A stretch of 24,270 bases of DNA from Candidatus Niyogiibacteriota bacterium (GCA_016177385.1 JACOVJ010000075.1:1-24270), one strand, 5' to 3'; shown: positions 14,247 to 22,654, counted from the first letter of the stretch. Translations and numbers: made by a program. Notes: a model not told the origin generated them from the letters alone.

Positions 14247-15748
14247 GGGAGAAAATTTTTGCGGGTGAACACAAAATATCGTTCGCTGATGATTTGGACG
14301 GCATAGAGGCCGGAGAGCGCATAGTCGTCCGCATATCGCTGAAAGCTCTCGGGATCGGGAAATCCGAAATAATCGCCGCCGTCGAGCAGGACAATATCCG
14401 CCGGCGACGGTTCGCGGCCCAAGGTGTACACGCGCTCGCGATTCGCAATATGCGGGATCAGATTGGTGTTTGCGGCTACGCTTGCGGTTTTTGGAATGGC
14501 GCGCGTCATGGCACGATAGGTATCGGCGAGCGGATCCGCAGTAAAAAGCCGGACAGGGAAAGATGTCGGGCTTGCGGGGGAGTGCAGGATAAAAACAAGG
14601 ATAGCGGCGCTTACGACGGCGGTCATTGCACCGCGCTCGTAGCGCGGCCATCGAGTTCGGATCGCGCAAAGCCCATAAAGCGCAGCAACGAAAAGCCCGG
14701 GTATTAGGATCGCGTCATATTGGTAAAGCGACGAGAATTGCGATCGAAACGTTGTCAGCAGGTTTTCGAGAAGTCCAGGAAGAACAAGGATAAGTGCGCG
14801 GGGTGCAGCAAACGGCAAAAAAGCAAAGGGCGCCAAAAGCCAGAAGAGATAGGCGAGTTTTTCCGGCGTGAAAACGGTCTGGATCAGAAGCAAGGGCCGG
14901 TGGGTGATGGTCAAGATGATTTCAGCGGGGGTTTGTCCGAATTGGGCATACCGGTCGAGCCGCAAGAGCCCTCCACCCAAGGCCGGCATGATGAGTTTTG
15001 TGGCAATGAAAAAATAGGCGAGCATCGTGATCGCGAGAATCACCCCCTGTTTTCTTTCAGCCACCCATTTTTTAACCCCCAAAAACCCCGAGGGGAGTCC
15101 TCTGTGTGCATAAACTGTGGATAACTTAAGGTTATCCACCCCGAGGACTCCCCTCGGGGTCGGGGCGGGTTTGAATAAAAACCAGATACCGATGGCCGCG
15201 ACCGTGAGAATCGCGTCTTCTTTGGTGCTGGCGGCAAGAATAAGGAAAATCCATGCCCATACCCGGCGCTCTGTTTCCAGAAAATAGATCCCGGCAAGCG
15301 CCAGCGGTACAAAAAATGCGATCTCATGGAAATCGAACCAATTGACCCAGTGGAGCGGCGGATACCGGAGATAAATGCCGGCAAGACGCAGGGCCCAGCG
15401 CCGGATTGCGAGAATGCGGAGTGCAAGCAGGTAGGCAGGGATCGCGCCGAGCGAGAGCGCCAGCGTTTGAATGACTAATAAATAGTAGGGACTCGGAAAT
15501 AAGGCGAAGCCCGGCACAAGTAAGAATAAGAATGGGCTCATATGGATGCCCAAGTGGTTCGGGATCTCCTCGATCGTATTTTGCATTACGCGGCCGTGAA
15601 TGGTATTCCAGAGCGTTTGCTCGAAAATGCCCATATCCCATGCCTGCGTTTGAAAATGGGCGTGGCGGAGCGCCGTGAGCGTCCCGAAAACGAGGAAGTA
15701 AGCGCCGATACCAACCGCGAGGATGATTTTAGACGATGACGCGCGCAT
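14243..15748 (-). CDS. DUF2079 membrane protein with in-frame REP insert
   Basis: This is a 501-residue polytopic membrane protein of the DUF2079 family, a GT-C-like fold of unknown reaction. Family landmarks include AWDMGIFEQTLWNTIHGR and NHLGIHMSPFLFLLVP near the start, HWVNWFDFHEIAF in the middle, and a C-terminal soluble part after the last helix (PKTASVAANTNLIPHIANRERVY). About residues 194-221, in a loop between helices, are encoded by a head-to-head pair of REP palindromes (15086-15159) that keep the frame open. The ATG lies six bases from a TACTAT hexamer, so the message looks leaderless. The stop shares bases with the convergent GT2 gene. It probably takes part in surface glycan assembly. 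Confidence 0.86.
   Translation of the reverse strand: MRASSSKIILAVGIGAYFLVFGTLTALRHAHFQTQAWDMGIFEQTLWNTIHGRVMQNTIEEIPNHLGIHMSPFLFLLVPGFALFPSPYYLLVIQTLALSLGAIPAYLLALRILAIRRWALRLAGIYLRYPPLHWVNWFDFHEIAFFVPLALAGIYFLETERRVWAWIFLILAASTKEDAILTVAAIGIWFLFKPAPTPRGVLGVDNLKLSTVYAHRGLPSGFLGVKKWVAERKQGVILAITMLAYFFIATKLIMPALGGGLLRLDRYAQFGQTPAEIILTITHRPLLLIQTVFTPEKLAYLFWLLAPFAFLPFAAPRALILVLPGLLENLLTTFRSQFSSLYQYDAILIPGLFVAALYGLCAIRTRWPRYERGAMTAVVSAAILVFILHSPASPTSFPVRLFTADPLADTYRAMTRAIPKTASVAANTNLIPHIANRERVYTLGREPSPADIVLLDGGDYFGFPDPESFQRYADDYALSGLYAVQIISERYFVFTRKNFLP
15086..15159. repeat. Head-to-head REP pair inside DUF2079 gene
   Basis: Unit 1 (15086-15106) has an intact left arm and a degenerate right arm. 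Unit 2 (15139-15159) is perfect: CCCCGAGG, loop ACTCC, CCTCGGGG. Between them lie the tails GTGGATAAC (15117-15125) and GTTATCCAC (15131-15139), separated by TTAAG. The arrangement is a typical bipartite BIME-like element. It carries one exact DnaA-box sequence, TGTGGATAA (15116-15124). Confidence 0.85.
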
Positions 15749-15753
15749 GCGTT

Positions 15754-15760
15754 TATAGTA
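15754..15760. promoter_or_regulatory. Overlapping divergent -10 boxes
   Basis: In the 19-bp gap between divergent genes, TATAGT (15754-15759) faces right, 8 bases before the ATG at 15768. The overlapping TACTAT (minus strand, 15755-15760) faces left, six bases before the ATG at 15748. There is no room for leaders or Shine-Dalgarno sites, and any -35 must lie inside the opposite gene. Confidence 0.5.
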
Positions 15761-15767
15761 ATAGTAA

Positions 15768-17531
15768 ATGATGAAAAAACCGATCCCGTATGCGCTTATC
15801 GCGATTCTGGTGCTTGCGGCCGTGTTGCGCGTCAGCTGGATTGCGCGCGGGGATACGATGAACGACGAGGTTTTTTACGGATTTCGCGCCATCGGCCCGA
15901 TGGATTTCGACGAGGCGACGGATCAGACCACGCCGTGGGAATGGTTCGATCCCCGCCAAAATTCCTCAATGGAAAATTTAGGCGGGCAAGCCGGCATTCC
16001 GTGGTGGGCGCATTGGTCGTTCCACGACCATCCGCCGCTCGTGTTCTGGATCCAGCATTTTTCCATCGGTCTGTTCGGCGAAAACAATTTTGCCCTGCGG
16101 TTTCCGTCGGCGCTTTTCGGGGTCGCATCCGTGTATCTTTTGTGTTGTTTGGGCCGGCGGCTTTACTCGGAGCGGGTCGGCCTGCTCACTGCGCTCATTC
16201 TTGCCGTCACCCTGAATCACAATTACATTTCGCGTCTCGGCATGCAGGAATCGTACGTCATTTTTTTCCTGTTTTTGGGGTTATATTTTTTCACGCGCGC
16301 GCTTCAGGACGATCGGTATTGGCTCGGTGTTGGAGCGGCGCTCGGCTTAGGATTTCTTGCGAAGTATAACGTTCTAATCCTTGCGCCGATCCTCTTTACA
16401 TATCTTTTGCTCTTTCGGCGCGATTATTTCCGGAAAAAGAACGTATGGCTTGGTATAGTACTCGCGCTCTCGCTCGCAAGTCCGGTGATCATCTACAATG
16501 CGATGCTCTACCGCGCGACCGGCCATTTTGATTTTCAGCTTTCTTATATCGTTGGCCAGAATCCGGATGTATGGAAAGTGGCGCCGGGCAAAGAGATCGG
16601 GACGCTCGGAGAACGCATCGCGAATTTCATCCCGCGTATGATCGCCACGAATTCATGGATTTTTTTGGCGCTTATTGTCGCTTCGCTTGCGGGTTTCCTG
16701 TCGCGTGTTTTGCGGAATGTAAGGATTTCCCCGAGGACTCCCCTTTGGGAGTCCCAAAAGGGAGTCCTCGGGGAGTTGTTTCGGCGTCATGCTGTGCTTT
16801 TGATCAGTATCGTATGGCTGTTGGCGCTTCTTGCAAAGATTGGCCCGTCCTATCGCTTTTTGACCATGCTCGCGCCGCTTTTGGCGCTTATTGTGGCGCT
16901 GGGAATTGATGCGTGCGTGCCATTTTTTGCTGAGCGGCGGCGCATGGGTTTTGCGTTCGCCGCGCTCCTCGTCGGATTCGAGCTTTTCTATACGGTCAAT
17001 AATCTCATCGCCTATTATCCGGCCGGTCCCGCGCCCTGGCTGTCGTCAAAAGTGCGTTACGAAAATTACAACTGGGGATACAATGCGCTCGGCGCATATT
17101 TCAAAAAAGAGCTGAATGGGAAAATGCCCGCGCTTACGTTCGATGTGAAATATACGTTTTTGGACGCGATGCAGAACCGGTTTTTGCAAAAAGCGCGCGA
17201 ACGGGCGGCGCGGCCGTATCCCGCACTCATTGTGACATACGGCAATTTCGATCGGGGCGCAAAACTTTGGGTGTTGGATCGTCTGCATATGTACCATGGC
17301 TGGCCGGTCATCACGCTCGATACGTACGTTCAATATTTGCGCGAGAACGGACCCGATTATTACGACCGCGTGGGGTTCAAGACGCAGTATTTTGTTTTTC
17401 ATACGGCGATCGTCCCGACGCCCGAATTTCAGGCGCTTATCCGGGATTTGCCATACGAGAGCATCCGGAATCCGAGAGGTGAGGAAGTGTTCAGGATCTA
17501 TAAACGTTCCGCAACGTTCGATTCGAATTGA
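15768..17531 (+). CDS. PMT/ArnT-like GT-C glycosyltransferase with in-frame REP insert
   Basis: This is a 587-residue polytopic membrane protein of the PMT_2/ArnT group (GT39/GT83-like), which moves sugars from polyprenyl-phosphate donors to proteins or lipids on the outer face. The first external loop contains the acidic pair in MNDEVFY, expected to be catalytic. The family block HDHPPLVFWIQ and RFPSALFGVASVYLL follow, then several membrane helices and a C-terminal soluble domain from about residue 430. About residues 321-335 (SPRTPLWESQKGVLG) are encoded by a REP pair at 16729-16773, in frame and in a loop between helices. A second ATG follows the first directly. It diverges from the DUF2079 gene across 19 bp. 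Confidence 0.87.
   Translation: MMKKPIPYALIAILVLAAVLRVSWIARGDTMNDEVFYGFRAIGPMDFDEATDQTTPWEWFDPRQNSSMENLGGQAGIPWWAHWSFHDHPPLVFWIQHFSIGLFGENNFALRFPSALFGVASVYLLCCLGRRLYSERVGLLTALILAVTLNHNYISRLGMQESYVIFFLFLGLYFFTRALQDDRYWLGVGAALGLGFLAKYNVLILAPILFTYLLLFRRDYFRKKNVWLGIVLALSLASPVIIYNAMLYRATGHFDFQLSYIVGQNPDVWKVAPGKEIGTLGERIANFIPRMIATNSWIFLALIVASLAGFLSRVLRNVRISPRTPLWESQKGVLGELFRRHAVLLISIVWLLALLAKIGPSYRFLTMLAPLLALIVALGIDACVPFFAERRRMGFAFAALLVGFELFYTVNNLIAYYPAGPAPWLSSKVRYENYNWGYNALGAYFKKELNGKMPALTFDVKYTFLDAMQNRFLQKARERAARPYPALIVTYGNFDRGAKLWVLDRLHMYHGWPVITLDTYVQYLRENGPDYYDRVGFKTQYFVFHTAIVPTPEFQALIRDLPYESIRNPRGEEVFRIYKRSATFDSN
16729..16773. repeat. REP pair inside glycosyltransferase gene
   Basis: Two 21-nt units face each other (16729-16749 and 16753-16773), three bases apart, with no GTTATCCAC tail between them. 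Together they make a 45-nt hairpin with perfect 14-bp outer arms (CCCCGAGGACTCCC and complement). The length is divisible by three and the frame stays open. Confidence 0.85.
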
Positions 17532-17597
17532 AATAAAAAGCGTGATAGGCAAATAGTCAAGTTGTCCGATTAAAGAAAGCGCGGTACGGTTGGCCTA

Positions 17598-18269
17598 ATG
17601 GCCGATTCTCAAGGACCCAATGACCAGCTTTCGGATCGCGCTCAAAAAATAACCGAAGCCCTGTATCGGGTAACGGATTTTTTCAAGGACACGGAACCGC
17701 TCAAGTGGACACTGCGCAAAGACGCGCTCGAGATCCTCAATTCGATCCTGAGAATCCAGGCAATTTCTCCTATAGAGCGTGTTCGGGAGCTGGATTCAAT
17801 TCGCGAGACCATCTATCGGTCTTTACGTGTATTGGAACTCGCGGCGTCCAATTCATTTGTGTCCGAGACAAATTTCAATGTCTTAAAAAGGGAGTATTCC
17901 GTGATAATGGACTTTCTGGTCGGTCGGAAGGATGATCTTCTGACCGATTCGGTCGATCTGTCTGATGGAGCCAAACGTCCATTGCAAATCGGTCGTCCTA
18001 AAAGTGGTTCTGAAAAACCAAAAAGGATCGCGGCTGTGAATTCGCGACCGGGCGCGTTGGCCGGCAAAGAACGGCGTGAAAAGATCCTTTCATTTATAAG
18101 GGGGAAAGACTGGGTGAGCGTTGGGGACCTGATGTCGGCATTCGAGGGGCAGACCAGCGGCAAAACCATCCAGCGCGACCTCATCGGAATGGCGAATGCG
18201 GGATTATTGCTAAAGGAGGGCGATAAGCGCTGGCGGCGGTACAAGGCGGCTTCAGGTGCCGGGAATTGA
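17598..18269 (+). CDS. Helix-turn-helix protein, putative regulator
   Basis: This 223-residue protein has two parts. The N-terminal part (about residues 8-120) is predicted all-helical and resembles a small helical bundle (AQKITEALYRVTDFFKD, WTLRKDALEILNSILRI). A basic, low-complexity linker follows (GRPKSGSEKPKRIAAVN). The C-terminal part (about 160-218) is a winged helix-turn-helix of DeoR-like pattern: RREKILSFIRGKDWVSVGD, then a recognition helix around TSGKTIQRDLIGMANAGLL. Proteins of this layout are common in Parcubacteria; their targets are unknown. It lies just upstream of the long leader of the surface-protein gene, so it might control it, but this is only positional. Confidence 0.75.
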   Translation: MADSQGPNDQLSDRAQKITEALYRVTDFFKDTEPLKWTLRKDALEILNSILRIQAISPIERVRELDSIRETIYRSLRVLELAASNSFVSETNFNVLKREYSVIMDFLVGRKDDLLTDSVDLSDGAKRPLQIGRPKSGSEKPKRIAAVNSRPGALAGKERREKILSFIRGKDWVSVGDLMSAFEGQTSGKTIQRDLIGMANAGLLLKEGDKRWRRYKAASGAGN

Positions 18270-18284
18270 CATTTTTTTGGATTT

Positions 18285-18305
18285 ATCCCCTTGTTGGGGG
18301 TTTTT
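18285..18305 (+). terminator. Terminator after HTH gene
   Basis: CCCC-TTGTT-GGGG followed by GTTTTTA forms a short intrinsic terminator 16 bases after the stop codon. Confidence 0.7.
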
Positions 18306-18382
18306 ATTGACCACTTTGGCAAAAAACGATACTCTGAAAATTGCTTTCAAATGGGTAGTAAGTTATCCACACAGGGAGAACA

Positions 18383-18411
18383 TTGCATCCATTTGTGGGC
18401 ATCCGTATAAT
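18383..18411 (+). promoter_or_regulatory. Strong promoter in the surface-protein leader
   Basis: TTGCAT (18383-18388), a 17-bp spacer and TATAAT (18406-18411) form the best -35/-10 pair in the window. Transcription would begin near 18418, next to a 15-codon ORF that starts with ATG at 18421. The transcript could be a short RNA ending at the hairpin at 18474-18496, or a 320-nt leader for the gene at 18738. Confidence 0.65.
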
Positions 18412-18473
18412 AGAAAAGTAATGCGGATTGTCGGTGCGAATGCACGACTGTTTTGGAGCAGAGCGTAATATAA

Positions 18474-18496
18474 AAGAGCCGAAGCGCGGCTTCTTT
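18474..18496 (+). terminator. Hairpin within the leader, possible attenuator
   Basis: AAGAGCC pairs with GGCTTCTT (one bulge) around GAAGCGC, with a T-rich tail. It lies about 55 bases after the predicted transcription start, so it could act as an attenuator or as the end of a small RNA. Confidence 0.5.
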
Positions 18497-18737
18497 CCTG
18501 TATTTCTGAAATACAGAAAAAACGAGCACGTTGATAATTAAATACAGCATCCGTTTCTCAATTCTTCATTGTTATTAATGATGGGATCGAACGGTCGATG
18601 ATCGCTCGCCGTTTCGGCGAAGCGATTCGGAATTCGATTTCATCTCCAGGAAATTGTTTATAAGATTGTTTATTTAATGCAGAGGACTTAACTTGTCGAA
18701 GTTTAAGCGAACTCTGCAGAGTTAATTAAGAAAATTT

Positions 18738-21700
18738 ATGAGTCAGTTCACGAAAGAAGCGAAAAAGCATAAAGTTGCTTCCATCGCTCTCTCCGTCACC
18801 ACCGCATTGTGGTTGGCTGGTGCGGCGTATCTGGCGCCGGCAATTGCCGGAGCGCAGTCGGCTGCAGATCTGCAAGTGCAGATTCAGGCCCTGCTCGCAC
18901 AGATCTCGCAACTCCAAAGCCAGCTGTCAGCATTGCAGGGGGGAACGACGACTGCGGGCGCATGCGGATTCACGCGAAGCCTTACGGTGGGTTCGACAGG
19001 AAGCGATGTACAGTGTTTGCAGAAATACCTTAATGGCGCGGGATACCAACTTGCCTCAAGCGGCGCTGGTTCTCCGGGAAGTGAAACGACCTACTTTGGT
19101 CCAATCACTCGCGCGGCAGTCGCAAAATGGCAAGCGGCAAACGCAGTTTCTCCGGCAGTCGGATATTTCGGCCCGATTTCACAGGCGAAATATAATTCAG
19201 TTGCGGGAGGAACGACCGGTGGAACCACGGGTGGAACCACGCAAACAGGTCCGGTCGGCAGCGGCCTGACGGTCACTGCGGGAACCCAGCCGGCATCCAG
19301 TTTGTTCCCGGATAAATCGGCGCGTGTGCCGTTCACGGTATTGCGCCTGACGGCTCCGGCAAACGGCGCCGTAACGATAGATACCATTACGGTGGAACGA
19401 ACGGGCCTTGCGGCAGACGCGGCATTCAGCGGCGTCCTTCTCTTGGATGAAAATGGAACACAGGTTGGCCTTGTAAAAACACTGAATTCTTTGCACCAAG
19501 TGATTTTGACCGAAGACCTTGTCGTGAACGCGGGTCAGACCCGAACATTGACGATCGCGGGTAATGCAAAAACATCCGGCAGCGGTTACGGCGGCCAGAT
19601 CGCCTACCTTTCAGTGGTGGCGGTAGCGGCCAACGCTCCGGTTGTCGGTTCATTCCCGATCACGGGCGCGGGTCATACGGTCAACGAAACGCTTACGATC
19701 GGTACGATCAGCACGGTAGCGCGCGGTGCGTTGGATCCGGGCTCTTCCCAGACCAAAGAAGTGGGAACGAAAGACTATACATTCTCATCTGTTAAATTCA
19801 CGTCGGGAAGCGCAGAGGATGTATACATTAAATATATCCGGTGGTACCAGTCGGGCTCCGCATCCAAGGATGACCTTGCGAACATAAAAGTTCTTGGGAA
19901 CGGTAGCGAATACATGGCGACGGTTAGCGCCGACGGCAAGTATTACACCACGGTATTTACGGATAATGGCGGAAAAGGGGTCTTGATGGCAAAAGGATTC
20001 TCGCGAGAATTCACGATCAAAGGGGATATCATCGGTGGTTCAGCGAGAACAATTGACTTCGACATTCAGAAACGAACCGACGTCGCGTTTACGGGATCAA
20101 CATACGGATACGGCATAACGCCTCCGTTTAGTTCGGATGGAAGCGCAGACGTTCCGCACTTCGATGATACGGATGATCCGTACTACGATGCCGCGCAAGT
20201 AGAGGTTTCGGCGGGAACCATGACGGTTTCGACGAACTCCATCTTGGCTCCGGCGCAGAATGTGGCATTGAACTTGCCGGGTCAGCCGTTGGGCGCGTTT
20301 ACGGTGGATACGCGAGGAGAGCCGATCACGGTTGCGCGACTCGCATTCAACGTACAAATTGAAACCAGCGCAGGCGCACAACAGCTTGATGTTGATAAGC
20401 TCACGAGCGTTTCGCTCTATGACGAGAATGGCGCGGTTGTCGCGGGTCCGGTTGACGGAACCGATACGGAAGCGAATACAGGCGGCGCAACAGGCGTATC
20501 TGCGGGAGAACTTATCTTCACCGATACGATTACTTTCCCGATCGGTGTAAAAAGTTACGTTTTGAAAGGCAAGATAGGGACGGATCTTTCGGCTGACGAT
20601 ACGATTCAGGCGTCTACAACCCCATCAAACTTTGGAACGGTAACCGGTCAGGTAACGGGCAAGACGATCGTTCCGAGTCCGTCTTCGGCCCTGACATTCA
20701 GCAAGATGACAGTAAAGACCGGCGCGTTCACGGTTTCGGTGAACAGCATTCCGATCGCGCAGACGGTTATCAAGGGTGCTTCGCAATTCACATTTGCGAA
20801 TTACATCTTGGATACCACGGGCTCGGGAGAGGATCTTCGATTGGTCAGCTTGCCGGTTGAATACAACTTCTCAGCGGGAGGCGTGGCAACGGATCTGACG
20901 AATTGCAAGATGTATGACGGTTCGGTCGTTATTAATGCGGCGAACATTAAGAACCCAACGGTTAAGAGTTCTTCAACAAGCTTCGTTTTTGACGGCTCCG
21001 GTATTGTTCTTGCAAAAGGTTCATCCAAAACATTGACCTTGAAATGCAATGTTTCCGGTTCCGCAGCGACCAGCGCGTACTATAACTGGGGTATTGATGG
21101 AGCCGAGGATTCGAACTTCACGGGCGCCACAGGATTAACGAGCGGTCAAACCACCGAAGAAGTCTTTACGGATTCAGAGGGTCAGAGAATGACAGTGGCG
21201 GCGGGCGGCACGCTTTCGGTTGTGAAGGATGATAGTGCTCCGGGTTACAGCATTGTGAATGCAGGCGCGACAAACGTCACACTCAATAAACTCCGATTCT
21301 CAGCTGCGAATGAAGATGTCAACTTGCAAAAGGTTGCCCTTCGAATGAGTGGCACCGCATCGAGCACGCCGGAGGATCTTGTGGGCCGCAAAGTGACGTT
21401 GTGGGATGGCAGTACGCAGGTTGGCGAGGCGGTCTTCCCGACCGGAACCCTTGCAACATCCAGTCAGATTTGTCTAACATACTTGACTGTTGGATGTAAT
21501 AGTCCGAATTCTATTCCACTTACTGTCCCGCGCGATGGTCCAAAGATTCTTATCATCAAGGGCAACATCGCAACGATTTCGAATTCCGGTCCGCTTACCA
21601 AGTCCGGTGACTTCTTGAAAGTGGATTACGACGGCGGTAATGAGTTGACAACGACATATAACGGCGGCACCTACGGCATTGGCGTTTCATCCGGAACCAA

Positions 21701-22484
21701 TATCGGCCCCGCATCGAGTGATACAGCGGTTACAGGTATCCGCATCATGAAAGCATATCCGACAATGGCTAAAATTGGGGTTCCGAATAGTGGCGTGCTG
21801 CAGAGTGGAACTCAAGCATTGAAAGATTTGTATCGCTTCAAAGTAACGGCGAATGGCGGTGATGTTGCGCTCTACAAATGGAGCTTTACGATCGGTTCGT
21901 CAACGATATCGGCAACGACATCCACATACGGACTCTATGTGTATACGGATGGAGGATCCACTGCTGTTGATAGCACCGGCTGGCCGGTTCAGGCCGCGAT
22001 TGATTCGAGTTTCACGTCTGATGGCTTGATCAACTATGGCAATTGCGTTCTTGGTCGCTCTGGCGTAACAAACGTCAATGGCGTGCCCGGCCCGAACAAC
22101 AGCCAATTGAAGATCACGATCGTTCCGGATAGAGGAACAACCGCGTGTAATGCAACGACGACCTATGTTGTTCCTAACGATGGACACGCACGATACTTCG
22201 CGCTCAAGGCGACGGTTGCACGTACAGAAGCAATTTCCGGAGTTTACGATTCGATCAGTGCTCTATTGAACAATGATGCCGCGTATCCAGCCACGATCAC
22301 ATCGGGCGATGCGTCCGGAAACATGTTCAAGGCAGTAGATGCTGATACGGATACCAATAATAATTTTATCTGGTCTCCGATATCAACTACGAGCTCGAAT
22401 ACGTTCAATGATCTCGACTGGACGAATGGTTATCTGGTACCCGGTAGCTCGATGCCAACCGAGTACTTCTCGAGCGCGAACTAA
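18738..22484 (+). CDS. S-layer-like surface protein with peptidoglycan-binding domain
   Basis: This 1248-residue secreted protein has a signal peptide (basic start, hydrophobic core about 14-34, cleavage motif AGA before Q40). A coiled coil follows (about 44-67, LQVQIQALLAQISQLQSQL). Next is a PG_binding_1-type domain (about 86-152: DVQCLQKYLNGAGYQ, TYFGPITRAAVAKWQ, YFGPISQAKYN). A GGTTGGTTGG linker leads to about 1070 residues of Thr/Ser/Gly-rich beta sequence. Family-like strands recur (LDENG, LYDENG, LWDGS; then a strand resembling TLTIAGN, VLKGKIG, LIIKGNI), suggesting five or six Ig-like units. It probably forms the cell's outer coat, attached to the wall by its N-terminus. It is likely highly expressed and glycosylated by the nearby enzymes. 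Confidence 0.88.
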   Translation: MSQFTKEAKKHKVASIALSVTTALWLAGAAYLAPAIAGAQSAADLQVQIQALLAQISQLQSQLSALQGGTTTAGACGFTRSLTVGSTGSDVQCLQKYLNGAGYQLASSGAGSPGSETTYFGPITRAAVAKWQAANAVSPAVGYFGPISQAKYNSVAGGTTGGTTGGTTQTGPVGSGLTVTAGTQPASSLFPDKSARVPFTVLRLTAPANGAVTIDTITVERTGLAADAAFSGVLLLDENGTQVGLVKTLNSLHQVILTEDLVVNAGQTRTLTIAGNAKTSGSGYGGQIAYLSVVAVAANAPVVGSFPITGAGHTVNETLTIGTISTVARGALDPGSSQTKEVGTKDYTFSSVKFTSGSAEDVYIKYIRWYQSGSASKDDLANIKVLGNGSEYMATVSADGKYYTTVFTDNGGKGVLMAKGFSREFTIKGDIIGGSARTIDFDIQKRTDVAFTGSTYGYGITPPFSSDGSADVPHFDDTDDPYYDAAQVEVSAGTMTVSTNSILAPAQNVALNLPGQPLGAFTVDTRGEPITVARLAFNVQIETSAGAQQLDVDKLTSVSLYDENGAVVAGPVDGTDTEANTGGATGVSAGELIFTDTITFPIGVKSYVLKGKIGTDLSADDTIQASTTPSNFGTVTGQVTGKTIVPSPSSALTFSKMTVKTGAFTVSVNSIPIAQTVIKGASQFTFANYILDTTGSGEDLRLVSLPVEYNFSAGGVATDLTNCKMYDGSVVINAANIKNPTVKSSSTSFVFDGSGIVLAKGSSKTLTLKCNVSGSAATSAYYNWGIDGAEDSNFTGATGLTSGQTTEEVFTDSEGQRMTVAAGGTLSVVKDDSAPGYSIVNAGATNVTLNKLRFSAANEDVNLQKVALRMSGTASSTPEDLVGRKVTLWDGSTQVGEAVFPTGTLATSSQICLTYLTVGCNSPNSIPLTVPRDGPKILIIKGNIATISNSGPLTKSGDFLKVDYDGGNELTTTYNGGTYGIGVSSGTNIGPASSDTAVTGIRIMKAYPTMAKIGVPNSGVLQSGTQALKDLYRFKVTANGGDVALYKWSFTIGSSTISATTSTYGLYVYTDGGSTAVDSTGWPVQAAIDSSFTSDGLINYGNCVLGRSGVTNVNGVPGPNNSQLKITIVPDRGTTACNATTTYVVPNDGHARYFALKATVARTEAISGVYDSISALLNNDAAYPATITSGDASGNMFKAVDADTDTNNNFIWSPISTTSSNTFNDLDWTNGYLVPGSSMPTEYFSSAN

Positions 22485-22535
22485 GTAGTCGAGTACAACT
22501 CAATAAGCATCCTTGTGGCTTAGCGAGTAGTACGG

Positions 22536-22565
22536 AAAAACCCTCCCAATAGGGAGGGTTTTTCT
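22536..22565 (+). terminator. Strong terminator of surface-protein gene
   Basis: AAAAACCCTCCC pairs with GGGAGGGTTTTT around AATA. This is a long, perfect stem with a T5 tail, suited to a highly transcribed gene and also active on the minus strand. Confidence 0.92.
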
Positions 22566-22595
22566 TTTGAAATTTATTCCCCCCAACCACCCCGA

Positions 22596-22616
22596 CCCCG
22601 AGGGGAGTCCTAGGGG
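22596..22616. repeat. Single REP unit before the TPR gene
   Basis: CCCCGAGG, loop GGAGT, CCTAGGGG form a 21-nt palindrome with one mismatch. It is followed by tail-like sequences GTGGATAAT and GGGGATAAC (to about 22635). It ends about 40 bp upstream of the -35 of the next gene. Confidence 0.8.
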
Positions 22617-22654
22617 TGGATAATCTGGGGATAACTTTTGGGGATTCTCTGCAA

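Larger units (their letters stand above)
18306..18737 (+). promoter_or_regulatory. Long structured leader of the surface-protein gene
   Basis: This stretch holds no convincing gene. In order it contains: an exact DnaA-box sequence TTATCCACA (18363-18371); a good promoter (18383-18411); a hairpin with TTCTTT that could end a short RNA (18474-18496); a perfect 8-bp hairpin with loop CTG followed by A6 (18498-18522); a GC-rich hairpin TCGCTCGCC/GGCGAAGCGA (18602-18625); and a stem GCAGAG/CTCTGC enclosing a second stem (18679-18717). The last overlaps a perfect 14-bp palindrome AACTCTGCAGAGTT (18710-18723), so the two pairings are mutually exclusive. No clear Shine-Dalgarno site precedes the ATG at 18738. 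Confidence 0.5.

Noticed and set aside
18363..18371. Replication origin in the leader region
   Set aside because: There is a single DnaA-box sequence, no cluster, no AT-rich unwinding region, and no dnaA or dnaN nearby.
19201..19250. Short tandem repeats (GGAACCACGGGT-like) resembling a repeat array
   Set aside because: They encode the Gly-Thr linker of the surface protein. There is no spacer structure, so this is not CRISPR.
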